A stretch of DNA of 64,000 nt from Jaenimonas drosophilae (GCA_030849065.1 JASAON010001640.1:1-64000); one strand, 5' to 3'; positions 20,464 to 33,500 are shown, counted from the first letter of the stretch. Notes: generated by a model not told the origin, from the letters alone. A program made the numbers and translations.

Positions 20464-20678
20464 CGTCAAGCAACCTACTTTGGCATTGCCTTGGGTGAAA
20501 GACATGTCAGTGAAGGGAAGAAGTGATATTTGTGGTTGTGCACGCACGCGTGTTTTCCCCCTCACAGCACCGCATCCGCAATGAAGGAGCACAGAGAACG
20601 CTGAATGACAATGTGATGAGATTGTCCAGACACAGAGGAGGTTCTGTGGCATCCACGAGCTATAAAAGTGAATGACAC

Positions 20679-22313
20679 CTAAATCTTCACTGGCCGACGC
20701 GTGGCGACCTTCTTTGGTGAGACAGAAATCTTCAGTGATCCGCACTTGTGGCACTCCCCTCTGGTGCGGAAGTTCTTGGCGAAGCACTTGGCACAGGTCC
20801 AGTCATCTGTCTTCCTCCACGTATTCATGGTCCCTTCCGCTGGCTTGGAGTCGGGTGCATCCTGGAATCCCTCCTTGTCAAAGTGCACGTCGTGCTCCTT
20901 CGACCAGCTGCGATGGGCCTCAGACGCCGGCGCCATCCCGCACTGCCAGCAGGTGGTGCGCGTTCGGAAGTTGCTGGATTGACACCCCGCACACTTCCAG
21001 TTGTTGTGCCCACTGGAGGAGCGCTCCACTGATCCACCACCACCACTGCCACGGTGGTTGCTAGATGAGGTCGCGGACTCAGGTCGCGGATTTCGGCATT
21101 GAAAACACTCCGTTCGACGGCCAAAGTTCATGGCACTGCACGCCTCGCAGTACCAATCCCCACGTTCGGAGTCCCGCTGACGTCCAGCTCCCGCACCAAA
21201 GGATGCCTGCGCATCACGTCGGCCCTTGGGTTGGGCTGGAGGACGCTCAGTCTCGCAGTGGCAGCACGTCTTGTCATAGATGGAGACGACGCCCTCGCAC
21301 TTGGTGCATGACCACGATACAGGAATGGGGGCATCGCAGCTGAAGCAGCGGGAGCGGGATTTGTGGTTGATGGCGGCACAGTGCGGGCACTCCCAATCCT
21401 CTGCCGCAAACGGGGCGGCGCACTGCATGCACACCTCTTCATCCCCGGGGGAGATGTGCTGGCACTTCTTGGCTCGGCACATCCAATCAAAGCCCGGTGG
21501 ACCAGCGGGGGCGTTGGACGTCAAGGTTTGCCCACGTTGCGCACGATCCACCATGCGGCGTAGTTTGGAGTGGGAGGTCCCCATTGTCTTTGGAGTAGTG
21601 AAGGGCTCGAACTTCTTCACGACCAACTTGGGGCTTCGCTGAACGGCGTGCATTCGACGCTGAAGGCTGGACGGAAGCACCTCAGCACCGGCCAACTCAT
21701 TCCCAACTTGTTCATCGGCCATACGAGGGGAGATCTGGTCGAAGGACTCCTGCTGTGCCTGTCGTCGCTCCGACTCCTCTTGACTTTCACGTAGCAACGC
21801 CTCGGCGGATGCGGAGAGTGGGGCCATGTCATAGCCGCAAAATCCGCAGAGGCTGTTGTCCTCGAGCTCATCGATGCGATTGTTCTCCCCGCAGGAGGAA
21901 CACATCCACATCTCCCGGCTCAGCTCAACACTGGACTTACACTGCTTGCAAAGCTTGACGCCACTGAAGTTGCGTGTGGCACACACTTCGCATTTCCAGC
22001 CAAGCAGATTTGGTTTTGCCTCTCCACACGCAGCACAACGCGGGTCGGTGGCCTTGTTCACGACGCGACAGTCGCTCTTGCTGCACATCCACGCCCTCAC
22101 GTGCGTCTCCCTCCACGACTGAAGTCGAACACACGTTGACGTCACACAGAACAAACGCATGCTGCAGCATAGCGTGCCGTGCCGTTGGCTGCACATGCAC
22201 ATCAATGAATGGGCTGAGACACGCTGCAGTCTGCGCTGCTGTGCTGTGAGGGCGACGCAGGATGATGCGATGGGGAAGGCCTTCCCACACGTGGCCCGCG
22301 CTCGCCAGCTCAT
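20679..22313 (-). CDS. RanBP2-type zinc-finger protein, about 9 fingers, predicted mitochondrial
   Basis: This 544-residue protein sits directly upstream of the 15-module protein in the transcription order. About nine C4 fingers occur: three within residues 75-160, three central, and three C-terminal ones that fit the RanBP2 consensus W-x-C-x2-C-x3-N-x6-C-x2-C exactly (WYCEACSAMNFGRRTECFQC, WKCAGCQSSNF, WTCAKCFAKNF). The Asn-Phe-x-Arg context is that of RNA-binding RanBP2 fingers such as ZRANB2. The first 65 residues are rich in Arg, Ser, Cys and Ala and nearly free of acids, like a mitochondrial presequence. A basic linker (residues about 195-270) and a Gly/Ser linker separate finger groups. 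Likely roles are mitochondrial RNA binding or RNA processing (inference). Confidence 0.87.
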   Translation of the reverse strand: MSWRARATCGKAFPIASSCVALTAQQRRLQRVSAHSLMCMCSQRHGTLCCSMRLFCVTSTCVRLQSWRETHVRAWMCSKSDCRVVNKATDPRCAACGEAKPNLLGWKCEVCATRNFSGVKLCKQCKSSVELSREMWMCSSCGENNRIDELEDNSLCGFCGYDMAPLSASAEALLRESQEESERRQAQQESFDQISPRMADEQVGNELAGAEVLPSSLQRRMHAVQRSPKLVVKKFEPFTTPKTMGTSHSKLRRMVDRAQRGQTLTSNAPAGPPGFDWMCRAKKCQHISPGDEEVCMQCAAPFAAEDWECPHCAAINHKSRSRCFSCDAPIPVSWSCTKCEGVVSIYDKTCCHCETERPPAQPKGRRDAQASFGAGAGRQRDSERGDWYCEACSAMNFGRRTECFQCRNPRPESATSSSNHRGSGGGGSVERSSSGHNNWKCAGCQSSNFRTRTTCWQCGMAPASEAHRSWSKEHDVHFDKEGFQDAPDSKPAEGTMNTWRKTDDWTCAKCFAKNFRTRGECHKCGSLKISVSPKKVATRRPVKI

Positions 22314-22771
22314 CGGCAGGCCAGAGTCTTGAGTTTGACGAGAGAAGAAGAGTGTCTCAGTCGACCCTCAGTCTACGTTGAAAAGAAAAGAGGAAAAGCG
22401 GCCATGATGGAGCAGTACATTCGTTCTTGTGTGTGCCCATCTCCAGAAGCAGAGGATGCACTCGTCGTTGTGTCATTTATCTGTTTCCTTGTTTTTCCCA
22501 AGAACGTGCGACGCTTTCATAAGCTCACTTAATCATCAGATCGTTCTGTAAAGACGTGGCATGGGTGAAGAGTGTCAGGAAAGCAGTGTGCTCGCCCAGG
22601 AAACCACACCGTGAGAGGTACGTCGTTTTGGACATCTTCACTACCCTCAACCACGCTTCACTTGGCGATCAAAATAAAGACGGAAGAAAATTTCATCAGC
22701 TTCGGTATGTTGACGACTTCTGTGTCTCGTCCGTTACTGGACAAGTACGCCAGAGATGGCGCCACACCCGC
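22314..22771. other. Intergenic region
   Basis: About 0.46 kb downstream of the first eEF1B copy. No coding frame or RNA was recognised. Its sequence differs from the corresponding flank of the second copy. Confidence 0.4.
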
Positions 22772-23398
22772 TTAGACCTTGTTCCAGGCGACGATGTCCA
22801 TGGACTGGACCTCATCCTCAAAGCCCATGATCAGCTCCTCGAGGTCATCACCGGAGACCTTGTCGTCCTCAATGACGATGAGCTGCTGAAGCTTCTTCAC
22901 GCCAAACGCAACAGGCACGAGCTTGTGGCCACCCCACAGAAGACCATCGCGCTCAATAGCGTGGAGCTTCTTGGCAAGAGCCTCGAGATCGATGGTGTCA
23001 TCCCAGGACTTGATGTCCATGAGAATGGAGGACTTGGCAATGACCACCTTCTTGGCAGCCTTCTTCTCGGCATCCTGGGCCTTCTTGGCCTCAAGGGCGG
23101 CCTTCTCCTCCTCCGTGGTCTCACCAAAGAGGTCGATATCATCATCATCATCCGCAGCAGCCTTGGGGGCGGCCTTGGCGGGGGCAGCAGCCTTGGGAGC
23201 GGCCTTGGGAGCAGTGACGCCGAGGATGGCATCGCGCTCGCTCTGGTAGTAGGAGGCCATGCGTGCGGCCCACTGGATGACATTCACGTTCTCACCGAAC
23301 ATCTCGGCGAAGATGCGGGCATCCTCCTTGCTGGGGGCGTAGCCGGCCACGTAGGGCTGACCGCCAAGACGGCCGTTGAGCTCCTTGAGGGTGGACAT
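22772..23398 (-). CDS. Elongation factor 1 beta (eEF1B GEF subunit), copy 1
   Basis: This 208-residue guanine nucleotide exchange factor recycles eEF1A-GDP during translation elongation. The N-terminal helical domain is followed by an Ala/Pro/Lys linker and the acidic [10 protein letters not shown] motif typical of eEF1B beta. The exchange domain runs from [12 protein letters not shown] to the C-terminal DIVAWNKV. The coding sequence is identical by eye to copy 2 except for one synonymous third-base difference (plus-strand G at 23372 against A at 24279, both Gly codons). The frame is open upstream to 23533, but the eEF1B start is the ATG at 23398, with a splice acceptor 32 nt before it. Confidence 0.96.
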   Translation of the reverse strand: MSTLKELNGRLGGQPYVAGYAPSKEDARIFAEMFGENVNVIQWAARMASYYQSERDAILGVTAPKAAPKAAAPAKAAPKAAADDDDDIDLFGETTEEEKAALEAKKAQDAEKKAAKKVVIAKSSILMDIKSWDDTIDLEALAKKLHAIERDGLLWGGHKLVPVAFGVKKLQQLIVIEDDKVSGDDLEELIMGFEDEVQSMDIVAWNKV

Positions 23399-23678
23399 GA
23401 TGCTGTTAGAATAACCTGAATGTGATGAACTGCAATGTCGATGCAAAAGAAAAGAAAAACCAAGCCGCATATCAAACTGCACATGGAAGATTCCAGATGA
23501 ATGTACACCACAACAACATGGTCGTATCGCCACCCTTCACCACTGTCACTTCACGTCGGAGTCATACTCGATTAATTTAGGTTTGACCATCATCATGGCA
23601 AATCAGCTCCTTGTCCGTCATACATGAAGCACTCACTCTCACTTCACGAGAGGACGAGCTGATGCATGAGGATCGTGC
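23399..23678. other. Spacer between the tandem eEF1B genes
   Basis: These 280 bp are unlike the other eEF1B flanks by eye. They hold the copy 1 acceptor and presumably the copy 2 polyadenylation region. Confidence 0.5.
23430..23462 (-). promoter_or_regulatory. Candidate trans-splice acceptor for eEF1B copy 1
   Basis: The minus strand shows TTTTTCTTTTCTTTTGCATC, then CATTGCAG, with AG at 23431-23430. The predicted 5' UTR is about 31 nt and differs in sequence from that of copy 2. Confidence 0.55.
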
Positions 23679-24305
23679 TTAGACCTTGTTCCAGGCGACG
23701 ATGTCCATGGACTGGACCTCATCCTCAAAGCCCATGATCAGCTCCTCGAGGTCATCACCGGAGACCTTGTCGTCCTCAATGACGATGAGCTGCTGAAGCT
23801 TCTTCACGCCAAACGCAACAGGCACGAGCTTGTGGCCACCCCACAGAAGACCATCGCGCTCAATAGCGTGGAGCTTCTTGGCAAGAGCCTCGAGATCGAT
23901 GGTGTCATCCCAGGACTTGATGTCCATGAGAATGGAGGACTTGGCAATGACCACCTTCTTGGCAGCCTTCTTCTCGGCATCCTGGGCCTTCTTGGCCTCA
24001 AGGGCGGCCTTCTCCTCCTCCGTGGTCTCACCAAAGAGGTCGATATCATCATCATCATCCGCAGCAGCCTTGGGGGCGGCCTTGGCGGGGGCAGCAGCCT
24101 TGGGAGCGGCCTTGGGAGCAGTGACGCCGAGGATGGCATCGCGCTCGCTCTGGTAGTAGGAGGCCATGCGTGCGGCCCACTGGATGACATTCACGTTCTC
24201 ACCGAACATCTCGGCGAAGATGCGGGCATCCTCCTTGCTGGGGGCGTAGCCGGCCACGTAGGGCTGACCGCCAAGACGACCGTTGAGCTCCTTGAGGGTG
24301 GACAT
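23679..24305 (-). CDS. Elongation factor 1 beta (eEF1B GEF subunit), copy 2
   Basis: It encodes the same 208 residues as copy 1, 907 bp away in direct tandem orientation. Identity starts at the ATG and stops within about 2 nt of the stop codon, while 5' and 3' flanks are unrelated. This points to gene conversion restricted to the coding region or to strong homogenisation. The frame is open to 24335, but ATG 24305 is used because it matches copy 1 and lies 30 nt after a predicted splice acceptor. Two copies may supply the high dose of a translation factor when transcription is not gene-specific. Confidence 0.96.
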   Translation of the reverse strand: MSTLKELNGRLGGQPYVAGYAPSKEDARIFAEMFGENVNVIQWAARMASYYQSERDAILGVTAPKAAPKAAAPAKAAPKAAADDDDDIDLFGETTEEEKAALEAKKAQDAEKKAAKKVVIAKSSILMDIKSWDDTIDLEALAKKLHAIERDGLLWGGHKLVPVAFGVKKLQQLIVIEDDKVSGDDLEELIMGFEDEVQSMDIVAWNKV

Positions 24306-24335
24306 GGATGATGATGATAGAATTGTGGCAAACAA

Positions 24336-24378
24336 CTACACCAAGAGCAACAACGAAGTGAGAGTAGGAGAAGATTTT
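24336..24378 (-). promoter_or_regulatory. Candidate trans-splice acceptor for eEF1B copy 2
   Basis: The minus strand reads TCTTCTCCTACTCTCACTTC, then a T/G-rich stretch and GTGTAG, with AG at 24337-24336. It would give a 5' UTR of about 30 nt. Confidence 0.55.
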
Positions 24379-24501
24379 CATCAGCAAAAGAAGCCAACAC
24401 TCTCACTTCTTCAACACACACCATGGAGTGGTGTACCACAACACAGGGAATGACCCGTTCAATTGTGCAAGTAAGCAAAGACGGAGTTCGGTGCCGGCAG
24501 C

Positions 24502-27500
24502 TTACACTGCGGCGGATGAATCCCCAATGAGAGACTTGAGCATCTCTGTCCCACATCGCATCATCACCACGGCAAAGCAATTGCGGAGATTCTCTGGTGG
24601 GACATGGGCTAGGATCTCATCCACGGTGCATGTTCGCACAAAGATATCTGCCGAGACATACCTCGCCAATGTCATAACCCCAAGAGTTGCCTTGATTTGC
24701 CGAGCACGTTGAAGGGAGTCCTCGGCACTGGCACCGTCCTTCTCGCGTAGGTCATCTCCGTTGGTGGAGGCATCGGTGACAACACTAGCCATGGACTCTT
24801 CACGTTTGTCCACGGAGGCATAGGAGGCACTACGGCCACCAGCGAGATTGGAGCTTGACCGGCACTGCTGAAGTCTCTCTCGTTGCATTTGCCGAGCAAA
24901 GTGGGCATCCAAGGCCACATGGAGCCAGCGCTGGAGTTCCTCTGGCGTGCACGCGTCAAGAAATGTGTAAAAGTCCGCAAAAACTGCAAGTGAGTAGGCA
25001 CCAATCGTGTCCACGATACGACGCGAGGCATCGGAGCCAATGAGCTGTTCCTTGGCGATCATGTCGAGCACAACCTTGTAGGCAGCCTTATTGACACACA
25101 GGGATTGGGCACGTACGGTGGCCCACAACTCTCGTTGTGCGTTGGCCACCTGATCGCTGCCCTCATCGAGGGTTGTAAGGATCGTCGTGAAGTTCCGAGA
25201 GGCATGCTGATACATCTCCAGACTGGATTCACTCCCACAGGAGGAGCTCTCCCTCAGTTTTTGTGAGTAGAACTCAGTGGCCCCACCAACGCCCTGAAGT
25301 ACTGACACCACAGGACGACTCACGAGACTCACGGCACCAAAGGCGGCACCCGTAACGAGGCCGGACACGCCGGACCTCGTCACGCCCTTAACGGTACGGC
25401 CAACCGCTCCCTCCACCCCGCCCAGCAAACCCTGACCCACATCCCCAAAGAAGCTCCGTCGCTGTGCCATTTGCTGCACAAAGTGGCGATTTTCCTGCTG
25501 CTCCACCCAATCACCATCCAGGGACAGCGCGGCGATGGTACGGCTGCTGAACTTGCTCAGTAGGCTGACAGAGTGCAGAGAGGAGGAGGCGGTCTCGCGG
25601 ATGAGCTCCCGAGCCCCGGTCAGTGGCTGCTTCACCGCCACCTCGTGGAACAAGGACTTCACCCCCCGCTCCCAGCTGTCCAGCAGGGCCAATGGATTGC
25701 CAAGAAGCTCCAATGAGCCCACCACCTTCACCAGCTGCAGCACAAGGCGGCGGCGGTAGAGCAGCCAAAAGGTATCTGCGAAAACACCAACGAGACTGGG
25801 GCTACGCTGGTGCAAGTCACGGGCCACCGTCGCACCAATTTTGATGGGTGCACGCTCAATGGATGGAATGGCCACGGCGGTTGGGAGGCTTTCGTAGGGA
25901 TTGAAACGTCGGTCAGCCCGGCGTGTTAGGGTGAACTCTACTGACATCTCCGACACCTCCAGTTGCTTGATCATGGCATCGAGCATCATCTTGTGAGTGG
26001 TGTGCTCCCGATTCGCGTCCAGTGAATCTCGGAAGGATGCTTGAAACTCAGCTATGCATTGGTAGGCCATCTTGGCCACATACAAGAAGGAGTCATGCAA
26101 GGACAGCACCATTGGCTTGGAGCGGAGGCGAAGATGCTCAATCTGCAATGCAGCGTAGGGGGTAACTTCTTCTGCTGGACGGTCGGTATTCGATGTGGTC
26201 GAGGAGCGCGACATGTTCCCACCTGCGAGGCGTTTGGGCCACAGCATGTGCACGGCGAGAGACACACCGGCTTCCCGTGGCCGGTCGCTCGTCTCGGCCT
26301 CCCCAACATGAAGAATGATGGGGTACACGGGACGGGGTGCGGTGCAGTCCACCACATCCAGGCTGCCCACTTCGACACTAGCCAGCAGCTGCTCGCGATC
26401 CCAGGAGCCCGAGGCGTAGAACCCGACCACGTGAACCATGACGAGATCGAGGTCCTTCTGCTTTAAGGCGTCCACTTTCTTCTCATCAGATGATGTGCGA
26501 CGTATGCCCTTCAAGTACATGGAGCTTCCCTCCGTCGCGTCATCGAGGAAGGACAGCAGCGGCACTTGGCTCAGGTGGGTGGTGGATGGGCGAACAAAGG
26601 GGACTGCAGTGTGCACGGCGATGTCACGAAGGAACACCTCAAAGTGGCCGACATATCGCTGCTCAAACAACAGCGCGGACTCCAGCGAGCGGTCCTCCGT
26701 AATGGTGATGAAGTACCGACCAGTGGAAGCATCCTCCGTCACGAGAACAAAGGCTTGCGAGCCCAGCTTCACCGCATCCTTGCCGGCAACCGCGGCCACA
26801 AGGTCGACGGTCGTGGAGGTTAAACGTGGCTGGTTAAGGAGTGTTAGCTGCAGCGTTGGGCTGCCATCTGCCACCAAGGAACGGCAGCTAAAGCAGTCGG
26901 TGTGTGGTGGGATGAGGTAGGCCCAGATGGTCGCGCGGTCATCGATGCCACTCATTTGGTGGTAGTCCGAGGCCGCACCAGTAAAGGACCACTGCAGATC
27001 AAAACGCGTTCGGTTCTCTAGAACACATGGGGAGTGCTGCGCTAGCGCTACACTGACGGTATGACGATGACCCGCCACGAAGGGGGTGAGTTGGAGCACA
27101 CTGAAGCACTCGTCAAAACAGGCTGCATCACGATGCGTGGGTACCCGTAAGTTGCTGAAGGTTGCCTCGCCCGACTGCCTGGGCGGCGCTGACATCTTGT
27201 GCAAGGTGTGCGTGGAGTCCACCATGTGCTTGATGCCCATGGGTGACCTCGAGTCGAACAGCGCCGTGGCGCAAATGGGAGGGGACCACTGGTAAATCGG
27301 TGACGTGTGCTCCACATGGTTGCCAAACCGGAACTGAAGATGAGGGAGCGGCGTGCCGGATGACAGTCCAAAATCGAACAAATCCTGTCGAGCTCCTGGA
27401 GCGACGGAGAGCGTGTCCATCTCCTTCCCTACTGCACGAATCTCCAACGAGAGATGCGGGTGTGCGTTGTGCACCCCCCACACCGGTTGGAGCGAAACGT

Positions 27501-30500
27501 GCGGCACCGAGCCAGATGCATGTGCGGGGCATGCTGTAGCTGCGAAGACGGCAATGGAGTTTTTGTGTTCGCTTGCCAGCGTTGCGGAAAGTGTGGGTAC
27601 GTTGGCAATAAATGACTTACTCTGAGTGGCACCTTCATCGCCCACCGCCACACACACGGCAGTCATCATGTCAAGGTGCTTCGACGGTGCTAGCTTTGGA
27701 TTGAAGGGCACGTACACAGAGGTCTCCTCGCCGTCGCGCACACGAGCTGTGGCTCCGCTGGCAAAGATGGAGGTCGGAGTGGCGTGCAGACAGACCGACG
27801 CTGGCAATCCATTCTGGATGACAACCATGCACTTGATGTTGATGGTGCAGAAATCTGCATGCTCCAGAATAAGTGCCACGGCGCCACCCGTACGTGCCAC
27901 CATGCTCACAACACGCCTTCCATCAAAGGACACATCCACCGGGTTGGTGTAGTGGAGGTTGTTCCCGTTCCCGGTGACCTCCTCACCTTGGTTGCCCAGG
28001 AAGGCGAAAGACAGGTGTGGGCGGTGAGGGGTGGTGCCCTCGAAAAACCAATGAAGATGGCCGTTTCCAGCCAAGGAGGTCTCCTTCACCTCTTGGTCAC
28101 GATCTCCTCCTTTGGATGTGTTGGTCGTGAAGATTTTGACGCTGATCCTGTCGGAGGTGCAGTTGTTGATGCGTATCGCCGCTCTTACTCGGAGGTCAAC
28201 CTCGTAACACGGCAGCAAATGATGGCCACCCTCCCGCGGCGACACCGTAGCGGGGCGCTTTTCAACGAGGACGTTGACAAAGGCTGCTTGATCACTGCTG
28301 TGGGGTGCGTCCTCGGTTGGGGCAACTCGCATTTTCACTTGAAGGGCAACGGTCTGTGCATTCACAAAGTGCACGCCCAATCGGCACAGCACATCTTCCC
28401 GAGTGGAGGCAGCGTCACCAGCCTCCAACCCATCCACGGCATCGAGAAGAAGAATGGAGTTAATGAGGCTTCCCCACGTGATGAGTGGGACATCGAGGGA
28501 AGACTGATACTCACCCACAGTGAGCGACACAGGCTGCTGTAGTGCCTCCATCGTTGCGTAGCAACTTGACCCCCCAGTGAGCGTCGTGAGTTGGCCAGGG
28601 AACACAACACTTACCGTTTCGAGTTCATTGTGGAGATGAACCGAGGTCGTGACGTGGATGTACCGCTTTGCCTCGTCCATGCGCAACACCGCGTCGAGTA
28701 CGCCACGGGGGTGACGATGCATCGTAAAACGGAAGGTGCAGCCCTCGGCCAGCTGACAGAGGTCAACCTCCGTTCCTAGCGTGTGGAGGGAGGCCAACGT
28801 GTCGGGCGAGTGAAGGATGGACTCATCCCCGGCGATGATGCGGAACTTGGTTTGGCTAAACTGGAATAAGTCGGCCTCCACCGTGCTCGACGGCGGCAAA
28901 CAGCAATAGGGCACCGTTCCGCCATGCTTCTCCGATGCCCCGTAGGGGGCCACCACAAGAAGAGGCATGCCCAGGGAGTTGTGAAAGGCATAGCACCCTA
29001 CCCGCCCATCCGTCCACTGGTAGTGCAAGCTTCGCAGCGCCGCGACAAGGGGCAACGTGACGTGCACGTTGGAGCAACCGACCGTGCACTTGCACGTTTC
29101 ACACCCGGTTGGAAATCGTGTGAACTGGTAGGCCACCTCTGGCGTCACTTGCAGGAGGTTCCGCGAGGACTCCAGCGGCGGGAAGTCGCACACCGTCAGC
29201 TGAGCGGTACCGAGCAACGACATGGATTGACCATCACGGCTGCCGTTGGCGTTCACGGAAACTTCCATGAGTGTTGCGGAGAGAACGGGAGTGAAGAAGT
29301 CGCTGGTGATGGTGAGCTCGAGCTCCGGGGCGGTCACACCCACCTCCACAAGCGGCACACGTTCGTTGCCGGTGGTGTGCCGAATCGCATCGGGAGAGAA
29401 ACGACGGAACTTGTTTCGCCGTTGATGTGCCATGCTGTCTCGATCAGCTCCGCCGTGGTTGGGGCTTAATGACTTCAGAGCCAGCAGAAATTGTCGGATG
29501 GAATCCATGAAGAGAAGCATGTGGCCCATAGTGCACTTGACATGCATCGCGGGGAACAACAGCCTTATGGAGGTCAGCACATCGTTGACCCCATCCTGTG
29601 ACAGCTTGTGCAGCTGAATCGTCGTTGAAATATCCAGTGGTGCGGCAATTATGGATCCACTCTCGCTTTCCATGGTGCACCTCCGCAGGATGCACTCTCC
29701 GCGCTCATCCTCGACCGAGGAAAGCAGGTTGCCCGTCCTGGTGCGCTCCACGTGGTAGGATAGGTTTGCCTCGGTGCCAAAGCACAAGGTCTGGCGATGT
29801 GACCAAATACGCACGTGCACATTGGCAACAAGGTCCACGTCATGAACGGAGTGTACTGCACGCACCAATGGACTCGCTCTCGGGACGGCGGGGTACTTGG
29901 CCGCCACAGACGGTTCCTCGCCGCTCACAAGGCAGCTGTCCGGCACCACAAAGATCGAGCGCTTGCCCAAAGCAACAAAGTTGCGTAGAGAGACTTGTGT
30001 GGCCGGTAGCCCCCGCAGCACCACCTCCGTGCCCTCCAGCACCACAGTCATGCCGTCATCCACCTCCACTGGGCACTGCAATTCACCGTTTGGCAGCTGC
30101 ACGACGGACATCACCAAGGCCGCACCATCGGCGCTGCTGACCTTGATTGTGTTGCCTGGGTTGCTGCGACGTGCATCCTTGACAAAGTGTAACCGTGGGC
30201 CGTGTGGGCCGCCCAAGACAATTGTGTCAGTGAGACGGATGTCGCTGGAGACGCACAACGTCACGTTCTGCGACTGGGCCACACTTGCTGCACTGGCAGT
30301 CGTGGCAATAGGCACGGGGGTGGAATGGAAGTGAAGATGCGCAGTGCGGAGTGAGGTGGCAATACCAGAGAGCACATGCTCATGAAGAAATCGCCACAAT
30401 GTGGGTGATACCGTCACTTCACAGTTGTGGGCACGGCCAACCAGGGTAGACCGCGTGGTTTGAATATCATGACTGGCTGTGGAGAAGGACTCGGACCTTA

Positions 30501-33500
30501 GTTGCTCCAGCCGAACAAACATGGCAGACTGCGAGGGAAGTGCTGAGGTGTCAGCCGGCGCGCTCGAGGAGAGGAAGCAACGCTGTTGCAATGCGTGGTC
30601 CACCGTGCTTGAGACCGAGTCAATCTGTGCCAGCACCACACGACTGTGTAACTTGGACAGCACATCGCACGAAATCCCTCTGCACTCCATACTCAGGTGA
30701 ACGTGATGGGAAGGGACGTCGTCGTCATCGCTGTCGTCGACCTCGCCCTGGCCGTTGACGTGAAAGCTCAGAACCTCGCGGGTTGGGACATCCTGATGAG
30801 GGGCTTCGTCGTCGCCCTCATCTCCGTCACCGCAGCCTGTGTCACGAACCCCAGTGATGGCGCTTTCCTCATCCACAATCGATACGGAAATCCAGGGCAG
30901 TCGAAAGGTCAGGCGGCTGCTTGGGTCCTCATCGGACTCCGACAAGGACGACTTGGAGCTTGGCACCTCCGTGAGCGTAGGTAGCTGGGACCCAATGGGG
31001 CGGCGCAGGTTCACAAGGAGCAAACCATTGTGCCCCAGGGAGGTCTCAAGTGCATCTCCCCGACACGCAGCGCCGTCATGACCATGGAGGTCAACACAGG
31101 CACGCAGTTGCCTCACTAGCCGGACAACTGCCTCGGAACAATGAAGAAGTGTGGTGCCCGTAGGAAGGAAGCACATGATGGGATCAACAGTCACCATGGT
31201 CTCGCGGCACTTCGATCCGCTGTTGACGTGTGCGCTGATGTCCACCTTCAGGTTGCTTGCCAACACGTGACGAGACACATAAGAACCTCGCTTCCAAATC
31301 GGCTCTACGTACGGGCGCGTGTGACTGTTGCTAGTATATCCACCTCTTCGATGCCACGCCATCATATTACTTGGCCCAACCGTCAAGTAGCTGATGGAGC
31401 CGTTTATGGATGAGATGGACACCTCTTCTTGTTGGTCTGTACCCTCGCTCTTCCATGTTGTGCATGGAAAGTGTACGTGAATAAATCCATGTGCACGAGT
31501 GGGGCCCATCAATGAATGGAATACCGCAAAGGCGTTCTCAACCCGAACGGACCACGACATGGATGACCTTCCCTCTCTGCGCGTCCGCTCTGCACCTCCA
31601 AGTAGGATGCCAGACGCACCAAGTTCAGTCTGCAGCAGCGATACCTCCCTCATCAAGTCAGGCAAGAGTCGATCATCTGCATCATCAAGGAAGCATGCAC
31701 GCACGAGTACCTCGGCGCTTTTCTTGGGTATGACTGTGGCACTCACTACCAATACCGCAAGATAATGTTGAACCGATTCCGAGTACACTCGATTGTAGTT
31801 AAGAATTGTGTCGCTGTCACCTTGCTGCCGTAACACACAAACATTTCCTTCAAAGCCAATAACTGGAGCCTCATCTCCCGGCGTGAAGGTCACCGAGACA
31901 CTTGTTGGTTGGGCACACTGGACAGAGTTAAACTTGACAGTCGCTGAACCACCCACATGTACTTGGAGGTGGTCCAGCGTCACCAGCACCTTCATGTGCT
32001 GAGGTCGTGACGACAACGACTTGTCACTCGGAGCATGTTCCTCCCACTTCACGGAATCTGAAGCAAGGACTGGGATGATCGCTTGATGCAGTCGTGCGCA
32101 TGCGCCAATGACTGCAGTGGAGAGGCACACATCCAGCCTGACATCCACGCTCACCTGCGACCCCATCTTGTTTGAGGAGAAGCAAAGTGTGGTCGACCTC
32201 GTCCAGTTTTGTGGTGCTAGAATGGTGGTGTTGTTTGGTCCAGCGAGTTTCAATTGCTGGACATTCACCAGGACGTCGTTGCTCCGCGGATAGGATTCAC
32301 CCACCAGCGCGAGTTGGAAGGATAGGTTCAGCAAGTACCCATCCGGTGCAACAACGGCTTCTCCAGCGGCATCCCTCACAGGTGTTTGTTCAACCAAAAT
32401 AACCTCGAGCGGGGAGATCTGAAGATAGGTGCATAGATTTGGCTGGGGGATGCTGACTCTCCCAGTGGCGGGCCATTGAGGCCTACGCTCTGGCAGTGCA
32501 TCGCGCAGCACCTTGGTAAATGTAAAGATGGTCTTGATTTCCTCCAAAGAGAGCACGATGCGCTGCGCCTTCTTGGAGCATCTTGTGTCGAGGTGACGCT
32601 GTGAAGCATCACCACTGCGCAGCTCGAAGAAATTGTCGTGCAGGTGTACTGGATGCACGGCGGTGCCAAGGACCACCAATCGTTGACCCCGCACAAACGT
32701 GGTTTTCCCAGGTTGGCTCTTGTCGATGGTCAAGCGACCCATGGTAATGAGTGGAACACTGGACAGGTTCGCCTCGCTACTGCACGACACCTGGTCACGG
32801 ACAGCAGCAGAGAGACTGGAGTAAGGGAGGGATACGGTACCATCGCGGATATACAACATGAAGCCAAAGTGACTCTTCAACGGGTTGTGGGGGCCCCCCA
32901 AATGACCCAATTCTGGAGATGGGGGCATGCCATCGCCATCGGCGGAATCACTCTCATCATACTCAGGATAAGTGGAGGTGAGCAAGGGAAAACGTTCGTA
33001 CTTTTCGCCCAGTTTCTCCAGGTGCTGCCATAGCTCTGCCTGGAGAATCAGCCGGGGTCCATGCACATCGACACAACAGTTTGCTTCATTTCCCGCCACG
33101 CGCACAAAGTAGTCCTGCTTGGGCGTCACCCACTCCAGTAGCGGAAGCCTGCCATTGGGATGCACCCCAGCCATGTTCAGCGGACTGTCCACGGTCAGGA
33201 CGTACTCCCACCTAGCTTTGTCTGCTTCCTGCCCATTGGACACAAGATGGAGTCCAATATTTTCGATATCCATCCTTAGCCCATAGTCCGGTGTTCCTTC
33301 ATGATAGCACACAATGGCTGCATTGACGACGGACACCTCCAACGTGACCATCTCCTCCTTCAGCCCCACCAACAGCAAGTTGGCCACGACGTTCTGCATG
33401 CTTGGGGACATGGCCCACTCCTCGAGCACATTATCCTCACTGTCAGGAGCAATATCTTCTGAGGGAAGCATTGGTGCTCTGCGTTCATATGGTCCACCCA

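Noticed and set aside
20464..20787. Upstream extension of the 15-module zinc-finger protein
   Set aside because: It overlaps the 3' end of the neighbouring CDS and lies upstream of the likely splice acceptors; the presequence-like start is downstream.
22772..24305. Reading the tandem eEF1B genes as a transposon-type direct repeat
   Set aside because: The repeat is precisely a cellular translation-factor CDS with no terminal repeats, target-site duplication or transposase.
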